Counted from the first letter of the stretch, positions 6,716 through 14,010 are shown. The stretch is 25,628 nucleotides of DNA from Pseudomonadota bacterium (GCA_023444705.1 JAEXMB010000078.1:1-25628), one strand, 5' to 3'. Notes: a model not told the origin generated them from the sequence alone. Made by a program: numbers and translations.

Positions 6716-7998
6716 TACAAAATCAGCCCCATCGGGTTTTCGATCAGTTTCTTGAAGACCTGCAGATATTCAGCACCCACAGCACCATCAATCGCCCGGT
6801 GGTCAAACGATGCGGTCACCGTCATGACGTTGGCGACCTTGACCTGACCGTCCTTGACGACGGCACGCTGTTCACCCGCACCGACAGCCAGAATGGCGGC
6901 CTGCGGCGGATTGATAATGGCCGAAAATTCGCGGATGCCGAACATGCCGAGGTTTGACACCGAAATGGTGCCGCCCTGAAATTCAGCGGGCTTGAGCTTG
7001 CCTTCGCGCGCGCGCAGGCCAAGGTCTTTCATTTCGTTTGAAATGTCCTTGAGCGATTTGCCCGCAGCATCGGTGATGATCGGCGTGATCAGGCCGTTGT
7101 CAGTCGCAACTGCCACCGATACGTCAGCACGGGTATATTGCACGATAGCGTCATCCGTCCACGACACGTTGGCCTTGGGGAATTTCGCCAGTGCCTGCGC
7201 GGTTGCCTTGATAACGAAATCGTTGACCGACAGCTTGTAGCGGTCCGCACCTTCATTGAGCTGTTTGCGCAAGTTCAGGAGCGCGTCGATCTCGCAATCG
7301 ACGGTCAGGTAGAAATGCGGCACCAGTTGCTTGGATTCCGACAGGCGGCGCGCGATAACCTTGCGCACGCCGGAATTTGGGATCAGCTCGTAGGGAATGC
7401 CATAGGCATCAGCCAGTGCGCGCGCATCGGGGCCGCTGGCCACAGGGGCCGCAGCCGCTTTGCCAGCCGCAGCCGGCGCGGCAGCACCGGCAGGTGCCTT
7501 ATCAAGATCGGCCTTGACGATGCGGCCATGCGGACCCGAACCTTTGACAGTTGCAAGGTTGATGCCTTTTTCCTTGGCGATGCGCTTGGCCAGCGGCGAT
7601 GCGAAAATGCGCTCGCCCGTAGGCGCGCTTGCCGCAGGTGCGGCCGCAGGCTTGGCCGCAGCAGGCGCTGCCGCCACAGGTGCCGCAGGCGCAGGCGCGA
7701 CAGCGGCAGGTTTTTTGTCGTTGGCGGCGGCCTTGTCGAGATCGGCAGCGCTTTCGCCGTCTTCCAGCAGCATGGCGATCACGGTATTGACCGCGACACC
7801 TTCGGTGCCAGCAGGCACGAGGATTTTCGCCAGCGTGCCTTCATCGACCGCTTCGACTTCCATCGTCGCCTTGTCGGTTTCGATTTCGGCAATGACCTGC
7901 CCCGCCTTGACGGTGTCGCCCTCTTTCTTGACCCATTTGGCAAGCTTGCCTTCGGTCATGGTGGGCGACAGTGCGGGCATGAGAACCTTATGCGGCAT
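6715..7998 (-). CDS. pdhC: Pyruvate dehydrogenase complex E2, dihydrolipoamide acetyltransferase
   Basis: A 427-residue E2 core subunit that transfers the acetyl group from lipoate to CoA. Domain order: one lipoyl domain at 1-80 with the lipoylated Lys43 in ETDKATM; an Ala/Pro-rich linker; an E1/E3-binding domain at about 130-166 (FASPLAKRIAKEKG..GSGPHGRI); a second Ala-rich linker; then the acetyltransferase domain ending with DHRAIDGA, which holds His400 and Asp404. I chose the ATG at 7998, with AAAGGTG just upstream. The frame extends to 8094, but that extension lies within pdhB. The start overlaps the pdhB stop by 11 bases. The lipoyl domain is almost identical to the one in pdhB. Confidence 0.97.
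   Translation of the reverse strand: MPHKVLMPALSPTMTEGKLAKWVKKEGDTVKAGQVIAEIETDKATMEVEAVDEGTLAKILVPAGTEGVAVNTVIAMLLEDGESAADLDKAAANDKKPAAVAPAPAAPVAAAPAAAKPAAAPAASAPTGERIFASPLAKRIAKEKGINLATVKGSGPHGRIVKADLDKAPAGAAAPAAAGKAAAAPVASGPDARALADAYGIPYELIPNSGVRKVIARRLSESKQLVPHFYLTVDCEIDALLNLRKQLNEGADRYKLSVNDFVIKATAQALAKFPKANVSWTDDAIVQYTRADVSVAVATDNGLITPIITDAAGKSLKDISNEMKDLGLRAREGKLKPAEFQGGTISVSNLGMFGIREFSAIINPPQAAILAVGAGEQRAVVKDGQVKVANVMTVTASFDHRAIDGAVGAEYLQVFKKLIENPMGLIL
7741..7998 (-). repeat. Lipoyl-domain coding repeat, copy in pdhC
   Basis: The 86 N-terminal codons of pdhC are a diverged direct repeat of the first 86 codons of pdhB (9101-9358). Counting the translations, 74 of 86 residues agree. 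A 41-base stretch around the lipoyl-lysine codon (7844-7884) is identical to 9204-9244. Confidence 0.9.
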
Positions 7999-9358
7999 AA
8001 GACACCTTTTGCGCAGCTTCGATGATGTGTTCGACTTGCGGCAACGCAAGTTTTTCAAGATTGGCGGCATAGGGCATCGGCACGTCGGCGCCATAGACGC
8101 GAATGACGGGCGCGTCGAGGTGATCGAAGCACTGCTCCATCATGATCGCGGCCATTTCCGAGCCCATGCCCGCGTAATGCCAGCCTTCTTCGACGCTGAC
8201 CAGACGGTTGGTCTTCTTCACGCTATTGACGATAGTTTCGGTATCAAGCGGGCGCAGGGTGCGCAGGTTGATGACCTCCGCCGAAATGCCCTGCTCGGCC
8301 AGCTTTTCAGCGGCTTGCAGTGCCACGCCAACCATGCGCGAGAACGCGGTGATGGTGACGTCTGTCCCTTCGCGCTCGATCTTTGCCTTGCCGATGGGCA
8401 GGACGAAATCGTCGCTGTCGGGCACTTCGAACGACTGACCGTACATGATTTCGTTTTCAAGGAAGACAACCGGATTGGGGTCGCGGATTGCGGCCTTGAG
8501 CAGGCCTTTCGCATCCGCCGACGACCACGGCGCAATCACTTTCAGGCCCGGGCAATGCGCATACCAGCTGGCAAAACATTGCGAGTGCTGAGCAGCAACG
8601 CGGCTGGCGGCCCCGTTGGGACCACGGAAGACGATGGGGCAGCCAAGCTGGCCGCCAGCCATGTAAAGTGTTTTCGCGGCCGAGTTGATGATGTGGTCAA
8701 TCGCCTGCATAGCGAAGTTCCACGTCATGAACTCGACAACGGGCTTAAGGCCCGCAAAGGCCGCACCCGTGGCGATACCGGCAAAGCCGTATTCAGTGAT
8801 CGGCGTGTCGATCACGCGCTTGGCACCGAATTCCTGCAACAGGTTTTGCGTGACCTTGTACGCACCCTGATATTCGGCGACTTCCTCACCCATCACAAAG
8901 ACATCGCCGTCTTTGCGCATTTCTTCGGCCATCGCGTCGCGCAGAGCTTCGCGCACGGTCAGCGACTTGGTCGGGCCGGTCCATTCTTTTTCGGCGGCAG
9001 GTGCCACAGCAACTGGGGCCGCCATCGATGCGGGTGCGCATGACGGTTGCGCAAAATCCGATACCGCTTTCGCCTTGGGTGCAGCTTCGGCGGCGGGCGC
9101 ATCGGCAGCGCTTTCGCCGTCTTCGAGCAGGACAGCGATCGGCGTGTTGACGGCAACGCCTTCGGTGCCTTCGGCGATCAGGATCTTGCCGAGGATGCCC
9201 TCGTCGACCGCTTCGACTTCCATCGTCGCCTTGTCGGTTTCGATCTCGGCGATCACTTGTCCGGCCTTGACAGTGTCGCCTTCTTTTTTAACCCATTTGG
9301 ACAGCTTGCCCTCGGTCATCGTGGGTGACAGTGCGGGCATGAGGATTTGGATGGACAT
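7988..9358 (-). CDS. pdhB: Pyruvate dehydrogenase E1 beta subunit with N-terminal lipoyl domain
   Basis: A 456-residue protein that joins a lipoyl domain (1-80, lipoyl Lys43 in ETDKATM) to the E1-beta domain by an Ala/Pro-rich linker (about 84-128). The E1-beta part opens at LTVREALRDAM and shows GEEVAEYQGAYKVTQ near 157-171 and DTPITEYGFAGIA near 184-196. With E1 alpha it decarboxylates pyruvate on thiamine diphosphate and acetylates lipoate. The extra lipoyl domain is characteristic of alphaproteobacterial PDH and explains the length of about 120 residues beyond a plain E1 beta. I chose the ATG at 9358, with GAGGAG 8 bases upstream. That ATG shares its A with the pdhA stop (TAATG). Confidence 0.97.
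   Translation of the reverse strand: MSIQILMPALSPTMTEGKLSKWVKKEGDTVKAGQVIAEIETDKATMEVEAVDEGILGKILIAEGTEGVAVNTPIAVLLEDGESAADAPAAEAAPKAKAVSDFAQPSCAPASMAAPVAVAPAAEKEWTGPTKSLTVREALRDAMAEEMRKDGDVFVMGEEVAEYQGAYKVTQNLLQEFGAKRVIDTPITEYGFAGIATGAAFAGLKPVVEFMTWNFAMQAIDHIINSAAKTLYMAGGQLGCPIVFRGPNGAASRVAAQHSQCFASWYAHCPGLKVIAPWSSADAKGLLKAAIRDPNPVVFLENEIMYGQSFEVPDSDDFVLPIGKAKIEREGTDVTITAFSRMVGVALQAAEKLAEQGISAEVINLRTLRPLDTETIVNSVKKTNRLVSVEEGWHYAGMGSEMAAIMMEQCFDHLDAPVIRVYGADVPMPYAANLEKLALPQVEHIIEAAQKVSYAA
9101..9358 (-). repeat. Lipoyl-domain coding repeat, copy in pdhB
   Basis: Partner of 7741-7998. Differences cluster at residues 2-5, 20, 55, 57, 61-63, 73 and 76. The lipoyl-lysine hairpin and its flanks are unchanged. 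Confidence 0.9.
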
Positions 9359-10374
9359 TAGTTGTTCTCCTCGATCAGGACATCGGTCCACAGTTCCGAC
9401 GGATCGGGCTCGGGGCTTTGTTGTGCAAATTCGGCGGATTCATTGACGACCGCCTTGACGTCTTTTTCGATGACTTTGAAGTCGTCGTCGCTGTATTTGC
9501 CAAGTTCGAGAATGATCTTTTTCAGGTTCTCGATCGGGTCGCGCTGCTCGCGCATTTGCTCGACCTCGTCCTTGCTGCGGTATTTGCCGGGATCGGACAT
9601 CGAGTGGCCGCGATAGCGGTAGGTGTTGAATTCAAGGATATAGGGGCCGTTGCCGCCGCGCACGTATTCGACAGCCTTGAGTGCCGCCGCGCGCACGGTC
9701 AGCACGTCCATGCCATCCACCTTTTCGTTGGGGATGTCATAGCCGTCACCGCGCTTGGACAGGTCGCCCGCCGCGTGGCGCGCCTGACTGGTGCCCATGC
9801 CGTACTTGTTGTTCTCGATGATAAAGATAATCGGCAGTTTCCACAGCGAGGCCATGTTGTAGGCCTCGTAGATCTGGCCCTGGTTGGCCGCACCATCGCC
9901 ATAGTATGCGGTGGTGATGCCGTTATCGCCGCGGTACTTGTGCGCGAAGGCAAGCCCCGCACCCAGCGGTGCGGTGGCGCCGACAATGCCGTGGCCGCCG
10001 TAAAAGCCTTTCTCGCGGCTGAACATGTGCATCGAGCCGCCTTTGCCTTTGGAATAGCCGCCCTTGCGGCCCGTCAGCTCGGCCATGACGCCGTTGGCGG
10101 TCATGCCACAGGCCAGCATGTGGCCGTGGTCGCGGTAGGCGGTAATAACCGTGTCTTGCTCCTGCAACGCAGACTGCATGCCGACAACAACGGCTTCCTG
10201 CCCGATGTAGAGGTGGCAGAAACCGCCGATCAGGCCCATGCCGTAGAGCTGGCCGGCTTTCTCCTCAAAACGGCGGATGAGCAGCATGTCTTTGTAATAC
10301 TGCATCATTTGATCCGGCGAAGCGATGTTGCCGGGTGACGTTACGACGTCGCGTTTAGCTGAACCTTGCGCCAC
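9358..10374 (-). CDS. pdhA: Pyruvate dehydrogenase E1 alpha subunit
   Basis: A 338-residue thiamine-diphosphate-binding subunit. The ThDP/Mg motif runs from GDGAANQG (159-166) to ENN (187-189). The family hallmark GGKGGSMHMF is present as KGKGGSMHMF near 109-118, and YRYRGHSMSDP, with the phosphorylation-loop-like segment of E1 alpha, lies near 256-266. The start is GTG (10372-10374), with GAGGT a few bases upstream; no better ATG exists before the conserved MMQYYKDMLLIRRFEE. It is the first gene of the PDH operon. The 119 bases to ftsB contain a hairpin, and no clear promoter box was found there. Confidence 0.97.
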   Translation of the reverse strand: MAQGSAKRDVVTSPGNIASPDQMMQYYKDMLLIRRFEEKAGQLYGMGLIGGFCHLYIGQEAVVVGMQSALQEQDTVITAYRDHGHMLACGMTANGVMAELTGRKGGYSKGKGGSMHMFSREKGFYGGHGIVGATAPLGAGLAFAHKYRGDNGITTAYYGDGAANQGQIYEAYNMASLWKLPIIFIIENNKYGMGTSQARHAAGDLSKRGDGYDIPNEKVDGMDVLTVRAAALKAVEYVRGGNGPYILEFNTYRYRGHSMSDPGKYRSKDEVEQMREQRDPIENLKKIILELGKYSDDDFKVIEKDVKAVVNESAEFAQQSPEPDPSELWTDVLIEENN

Positions 10375-10446
10375 GGAAATACCTCGTCTGGCTGGGGTAA
10401 AAAGGACTGCACATACTTAAAGCCGCAGGCGCGGATTTGCAAGCTT

Positions 10447-10464
10447 GGCGGTAAAGCTACCGCC
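10447..10464. repeat. Hairpin between ftsB and pdhA
   Basis: GGCGGTA (10447-10453), loop AAGC, then TACCGCC (10458-10464) make a perfect 7-base GC-rich stem, 30 bases past the ftsB stop and within the pdhA leader. On the transcribed (minus) strand no T-run follows, so it is not a standard terminator. It may be an attenuating or processing hairpin. Only three T's follow on the other strand. Confidence 0.5.
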
Positions 10465-10493
10465 TTTATGTTGCATTGCAATATTCCACAATG

Positions 10494-10805
10494 TCAGGGT
10501 GTTTGCAGGATAACGCGCTCGTCGGTCTTGACGAAACCCAGCACCACGCGCGCACGCTCATCAAGCAGGTCAAGATCGATGCCGTCAGGGCGCAACAGGC
10601 GCACGCGGTTTTCAAGGGCGATACGCTCCGCACGCTTGGCTTCCAGCTTTTCTTCTGCCTGCACCAGCTTGATCTGCAAGCCTTTATTGGCGAAGAAGCC
10701 ACGGTCGCCGTGCAGCAGGTGATAGGCAAAATACATGCACAACAGCATGCTCAGCACGGTGCCGAGTGTTTGTTGTATCGAGACTTTTTGCTTTTTCGCC
10801 CTCAT
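10494..10805 (-). CDS. ftsB: FtsB/DivIC-type septum formation protein
   Basis: A 103-residue bitopic membrane protein of the FtsB/DivIC family, which acts in the divisome with FtsL and FtsQ. A short basic cytoplasmic start (MRAKKQKVSIQQ) leads to one transmembrane segment (about 13-31). A periplasmic coiled coil with regular Leu/Lys/Glu spacing follows (KGLQIKLVQAEEKLEAKRAERIALENRV), then the conserved-looking LLRPDGIDLDLLDERARVVLGF, which matches the family's C-terminal pattern. Size, topology and position between kdsA/eno and pdhA are as expected in alphaproteobacteria. It is divergent from kdsA; the shared upstream region holds three GANTC sites and a DnaA box. Confidence 0.88.
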   Translation of the reverse strand: MRAKKQKVSIQQTLGTVLSMLLCMYFAYHLLHGDRGFFANKGLQIKLVQAEEKLEAKRAERIALENRVRLLRPDGIDLDLLDERARVVLGFVKTDERVILQTP

Positions 10806-10814
10806 GATTTCACT

Positions 10815-10857
10815 GAATCACAGACGAGTCTGGCCGTCAAGAAAAATCCTATGATTC
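10815..10857. promoter_or_regulatory. Cluster of three GANTC (CcrM) sites upstream of ftsB
   Basis: GAATC at 10815-10819, GAGTC at 10826-10830 and GATTC at 10853-10857 lie within 43 bases, starting 10 bases upstream of the ftsB ATG. In alphaproteobacteria GANTC is methylated by the cell-cycle methyltransferase CcrM and can time transcription of division genes. The sites are plain to see; the role is inferred. Confidence 0.5.
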
Positions 10858-10863
10858 AATACG

Positions 10864-10872
10864 TTATCCACA
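10864..10872 (+). promoter_or_regulatory. Perfect DnaA box
   Basis: TTATCCACA matches the strict DnaA-box consensus. It lies between ftsB and kdsA, 18 bases upstream of the kdsA -35 box. A single box does not make an origin; it would fit DnaA acting as a transcription factor on ftsB and/or kdsA. Confidence 0.5.
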
Positions 10873-10889
10873 TAGGCCCTGTTCATTGA

Positions 10890-10917
10890 TTGACAGAACA
10901 AACAAAGGGCGTATATT
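10890..10917 (+). promoter_or_regulatory. Sigma-70 promoter of kdsA
   Basis: A perfect TTGACA (10890-10895) and TATATT (10912-10917) are separated by 16 bases. Transcription would start near 10924, giving a leader of about 27 bases that contains AAAGGA (10935-10940). This is the clearest promoter in front of a housekeeping gene in the window. Confidence 0.72.
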
Positions 10918-10950
10918 CACCTCAACCCAAGAACAAAGGATAAACGCGCC

Positions 10951-11808
10951 ATGACCAGCCAGCACCAGATCACTCTGCAAAACTTCAAAATCGGCAACGA
11001 CCTGCCCTTCGTTTTGCTGGCCGGCCCCTGCCAGATCGAAAGCCGCGATCACGCCTTTGACATCGCAGGATCGCTCAAGGAAACCACCACCGCGCTTGGC
11101 ATTCCTTTCGTCTACAAATCATCCTACGACAAGGCCAACCGCACCTCGCTCAAGGGCAAGCGCGGCATTGGCATGGAGCAAGGGCTTGAAGTCCTCGCCG
11201 ACGTCAAAAAAGAATTCGGCTGCCCCGTCATCACTGACATCCACACCGCCGAGCAATGCGACTTTGCCGCGAAGTTTGTCGACATCCTGCAAATCCCCGC
11301 CTTCCTGTGCCGCCAGACCGACCTGCTGGTCGCCGCCGCCAAGACCGGCAAGATCATCAACGTGAAAAAAGGCCAGTTCCTGGCACCGTGGGACATGAAA
11401 AACGTCGCCGCGAAAATCACCGAAAGCGGCAACCCCAACGTCATGCTGTGCGAACGCGGCACCTCGTTTGGCTATAACACCCTTGTCAACGACATGCGCG
11501 GCCTGCCCATCATGGCCGAAACCGGCCTGCCCGTCGTGATCGACGCCACCCACTCCGTCCAGCAACCGGGCGGCCTTGGCGGCTCGTCGGGCGGTGACCG
11601 CCGCATGGTACCCTACATCGCGCGCGCGGCTGTTGCTTGCGGCGTTGCGGCCGTCTTCATGGAAACCCACGAAAACCCCGACAGCGCACCGTCGGACGGC
11701 CCCAACATGCTGTACCTCAAAGACATGAAAGCCGTGCTGGAACAACTGCAAGGCATCGACCGCCTGATCAAGCCGCAAGCCTACGCCAGCGCGGCCAAAG
11801 CGGCATAA
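10951..11808 (+). CDS. kdsA: 3-deoxy-D-manno-octulosonate-8-phosphate synthase (KDO8P synthase)
   Basis: A 285-residue TIM-barrel enzyme that condenses phosphoenolpyruvate with arabinose-5-phosphate to KDO-8-phosphate for LPS inner core. Motifs in order: LLAGPCQIES (22-31), KSSYDKANRTS (56-66), CRQTDLL (120-126), KKGQFLAPWDM (139-149), CERGTSFGYN (167-176), DATHSVQQPG (198-207) and METHENPDSAPSDGPN (237-252). The residue after AGP is Cys27, which together with His201, Glu238 and Asp249 makes the metal site of class II (metal-dependent) enzymes; the metal-independent E. coli type has Asn there. AAAGGA lies 10 bases before the ATG, and a strong promoter and a terminator flank it as a single-gene unit. 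Confidence 0.97.
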   Translation: MTSQHQITLQNFKIGNDLPFVLLAGPCQIESRDHAFDIAGSLKETTTALGIPFVYKSSYDKANRTSLKGKRGIGMEQGLEVLADVKKEFGCPVITDIHTAEQCDFAAKFVDILQIPAFLCRQTDLLVAAAKTGKIINVKKGQFLAPWDMKNVAAKITESGNPNVMLCERGTSFGYNTLVNDMRGLPIMAETGLPVVIDATHSVQQPGGLGGSSGGDRRMVPYIARAAVACGVAAVFMETHENPDSAPSDGPNMLYLKDMKAVLEQLQGIDRLIKPQAYASAAKAA

Positions 11809-11812
11809 ACAA

Positions 11813-11839
11813 AAAAACCCCGCACACTGCGGGGTTTTT
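11813..11839. terminator. Bidirectional rho-independent terminator
   Basis: CCCCGCA (11818-11824), loop CAC, TGCGGGG (11828-11834), then T5 (11835-11839), with an A-run on the left side. It therefore works for kdsA on the plus strand and, read the other way with seven U's, for the EF-hand gene ending at 11861. It starts a few bases after the kdsA stop. Confidence 0.92.
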
Positions 11840-11860
11840 ACTGATCGCCTCAACAAAGGT

Positions 11861-12226
11861 TTAGCGCAGATACGCCAGAACCTTGTTCATGTTCGCGGCA
11901 AAGGTGGAAAGCTCCTGTTCGGTCAGCTGGCCGTTACCATCGGTATCAGCCACATCGAACAGGCGGTTGGTGACGGTGGCCAACTCGGCCTTGCTGACGG
12001 TACCGTTGCGGTCGGTGTCAATCGCCGCCATGCTGGCCTTGGCAAGCGCTGCGGATTTGAGACTGTCAAGACCGGTTGGCGACTTTGACGTCGTAGTGGC
12101 GGTGCCGCTGTTCCAGTTTTGTAGCCCCTGCAGGATGGTGGTGGTTGTGTCGGATTGCGCAAAAGCCTGCGCAGAAAGCATCGCCACCGCAATGACAACC
12201 GCGGAAAGAGCTGATTTGAACTTCAT
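11861..12226 (-). CDS. Secreted EF-hand calcium-binding protein
   Basis: A 121-residue protein with a Sec signal peptide (MKFKSALSAVVIAVAMLSAQAFA, cleavage probably after residue 23). A Thr/Ser-rich linker (about 24-55) and two EF-hand loops follow. Loop one runs from Asp70 through Asp72, Asn74 and Thr76 to Glu81. Loop two runs from Asp94 through Asp96, Asn98 and Gln100 to Glu105. Both have the full set of calcium-coordinating positions, so a functional pair is likely. It would act in the periplasm or outside the cell as a calcium sensor or buffer; the partner is unknown. The gene is monocistronic, shares the bidirectional terminator with kdsA, and is divergent from the exonuclease gene. Confidence 0.85.
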   Translation of the reverse strand: MKFKSALSAVVIAVAMLSAQAFAQSDTTTTILQGLQNWNSGTATTTSKSPTGLDSLKSAALAKASMAAIDTDRNGTVSKAELATVTNRLFDVADTDGNGQLTEQELSTFAANMNKVLAYLR

Positions 12227-12315
12227 GATGAACCTCGCCTTGTATAAACTATAGTGACTTCCTCAACGATAAAATGCCACAGACCGTTCCTGAAACGAAG
12301 CAGACAATTTAAGCC

Positions 12316-12852
12316 ATGACCATCACGCTCGCCATCGACTTTGAAACCGCCAATTACCCGCGTGAAAGCGCGATTGCGCTTGGCCTGTCCGTCATCGAAA
12401 ATAATACCGTGCGCGAAACGCGCAGCTGGATGTTCAAACCCGTGCCCGACCCGCGTTTTGACCCCACGCGTATTTACATCCGCCGCGATTTCATCGCCAT
12501 TCACGGCATCACCTCGCGCATGCTCAAGGATAAACATTTCTTTGACGGCTACTGGCACGAAATGCAGCCGTACTTTGAAGAAGCCGACCAGTTGATCGCC
12601 CATAATGCCGGATTTGACCGCAACGTACTGGCCGCCGTTCTTGCGCATTACGAATTCCCGCCCGTGCGCCATCCGTGGCAATGCACGGTGAATATTTCAC
12701 GCACCAGCTGGCCGGGGTTGATCAATCACAAACTGTCGACGGTGGCGCAACATCTTGGTATCGCGCTCAACCACCACGAAGCCGCCTCGGATGCCGAGGC
12801 CTGCGCGCGCATCTTCATCGCATCGCAAGACGCAAAGACCGCCGCCGCCTAA
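12316..12852 (+). CDS. DnaQ-like DEDDh 3'-5' exonuclease
   Basis: A 178-residue stand-alone exonuclease domain of the DnaQ/RNase T superfamily. The DEDDh residues are visible: Asp8 and Glu10 in AIDFETAN, Asp101 in AHNAGFD, and His154 and Asp159 in HHEAASDAE. The segment FIAIHGITSRML is the usual helix after motif I. It is shorter than replicative epsilon subunits and lacks their polymerase-binding tail, so it is more likely a repair or RNA/DNA trimming enzyme. Substrate cannot be read. No strong ribosome site precedes the ATG. It is divergent from the EF-hand gene (89-base gap), and its stop overlaps that of the DUF1543 gene by four bases (CTAA). Confidence 0.88.
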   Translation: MTITLAIDFETANYPRESAIALGLSVIENNTVRETRSWMFKPVPDPRFDPTRIYIRRDFIAIHGITSRMLKDKHFFDGYWHEMQPYFEEADQLIAHNAGFDRNVLAAVLAHYEFPPVRHPWQCTVNISRTSWPGLINHKLSTVAQHLGIALNHHEAASDAEACARIFIASQDAKTAAA

Positions 12853-13370
12853 ACCGGCTGGCGCGCGCCTTTGCCGATCGGCCAATAGCCGCAATCAAAC
12901 GTGAACGGCACGGGTGTGTCTGTTTTTTCCAGATGGATATGCCAGCCCTGCGGCAAAAAGGCGCTGACACAATGCAGATTTTCGACCTCATGCACATAGT
13001 CGCGGTGGCGCGACTGCCATTGCGGCGCCTGTTTGAGCGCGCGCACCTGCGCCTTTGACGCCGTCGGCGCCACAACGAAGACATTTTGATGCAACTCGCT
13101 GAAGTCGCCCGGGGCATAGCCACCCAGATTGACAAACCACAGCTTGTCCGCGCCGCTGTAGGGCGTATCGCGCAAAATGATATTGTGGCCATCAGCCGAG
13201 GTCAGTTCGCCCCAGCAATCCAGATGCAGGCTTTGCGGCGTGCCCCACCAGCTCTGCTTGATCGCGGGGATGCATTCCTCAAGCGTGGGTGCGACGACAA
13301 AACGGGCATCATGCAGTTCGATCAGCGAGGCTGGCGTTTCGCCGCCGATATAAAAGGCAAAAAGCTTCAT
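12849..13370 (-). CDS. DUF1543-like protein with internal duplication
   Basis: A 173-residue soluble protein whose pattern KLFAFYIGG..IELHDARFVV resembles DUF1543 proteins of unknown function. It contains a clear internal repeat with a period of 74 residues. Residues 2-29 (KLFAFYIGG..ELHDARFVVAPT) align with 76-103 (KLWFVNLGGY..ELHQNVFVVAPT). Between the two halves lie Trp/His-rich stretches (WWGTPQSLHLDCWGE). The ATG shares its A with the stop of the upstream gene (TGATG), so it is translated together with a secreted unknown protein. There is no catalytic motif. The family name is from memory of the pattern; the duplication is directly visible. Confidence 0.75.
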   Translation of the reverse strand: MKLFAFYIGGETPASLIELHDARFVVAPTLEECIPAIKQSWWGTPQSLHLDCWGELTSADGHNIILRDTPYSGADKLWFVNLGGYAPGDFSELHQNVFVVAPTASKAQVRALKQAPQWQSRHRDYVHEVENLHCVSAFLPQGWHIHLEKTDTPVPFTFDCGYWPIGKGARQPV

Positions 13371-13981
13371 CAGCCTTTTTTGCCCGCCTCCGTCTTGGCC
13401 TTGGTGGTGGCGGTCACGCCCATCAGTTCTTTAACCTTGGCAATGTCGGATGCCGAGAGTTCCTTGCCACGCGACTGCGACTGGATAAAGGCGGCCGTAT
13501 AGGGGGTCAGGCGCAGGAAAACGCCTGCGTTGTGTTCTTTTTTGTCACCCTCGCCCATCGTGTACTCAATCAGCAACCCGGGCTCGCCCTTGGCGTTCTG
13601 GAAGACGTCTTTCTTGACGATCTTGCCCTGCTTTTCATAGCCCGCAACCAGGCCTTGCGCGGCGGCGGTCATTAGCTTCTTGTCTTCATCGGGTTTGCCG
13701 GGCAGTGCATAAACGGCCATGCTCACTTTGCGCGCCGACGCCTTGAAGTTTTTTTCAACAGGCGTATAGACCAATGCGGCGACACGGCCCTGATCGACGA
13801 AATCGGCCCAGACGAAATGCGGTGACCCCAGGTGCGCTGCCAGCGGCAACATGTCGGTGCCGATCTTGTTGAGGATCGCTTTGCCCTTCTCGTCGGTCTG
13901 CGGTGTTTCAAATGCCTGCGCAGGCATGACAGCGGCGGCAAAAAATACGGTAAAGGCAAGGATGGTCAAAAAGCGTTTCAT
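13370..13981 (-). CDS. Secreted hypothetical protein, 203 aa
   Basis: A typical Sec signal peptide (MKRFLTILAFTVFFAAAVMPAQA, cleavage likely after residue 23) is followed by about 180 residues that I cannot assign. The mature part has a mixed alpha/beta look: GSPHFVWADFVDQGRVAALVY, then VSMAVYALPGKPDEDKKLM, AGVFLRLTPYTAAF, and a Lys/Thr-rich tail. It has no cysteine and no lipobox. I chose the ATG at 13981, with GAGAGGGA upstream, rather than the TTG two codons earlier. It is translationally coupled to the DUF1543 gene downstream. A candidate promoter lies at 14011-14038. Confidence 0.75.
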   Translation of the reverse strand: MKRFLTILAFTVFFAAAVMPAQAFETPQTDEKGKAILNKIGTDMLPLAAHLGSPHFVWADFVDQGRVAALVYTPVEKNFKASARKVSMAVYALPGKPDEDKKLMTAAAQGLVAGYEKQGKIVKKDVFQNAKGEPGLLIEYTMGEGDKKEHNAGVFLRLTPYTAAFIQSQSRGKELSASDIAKVKELMGVTATTKAKTEAGKKG

Positions 13982-14010
13982 GGTCAAATATCCCTCTCGC
14001 GGATGGCTGG

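Noticed and set aside
7999..8094. N-terminal extension of pdhC by 32 residues
   Set aside because: It overlaps the pdhB end. The lipoyl domain begins at the ATG at 7998, exactly as in the pdhB copy.
7460..9043. 527-codon open frame on the plus strand across pdhC and pdhB
   Set aside because: It runs antisense through two certain genes. Its Ala-rich composition is explained by the complement of the Ala/Pro linkers.
10864..10872. DnaA box as part of a replication origin
   Set aside because: Only one box was seen, without an AT-rich unwinding region or origin-linked genes, so a regulatory role is likelier.
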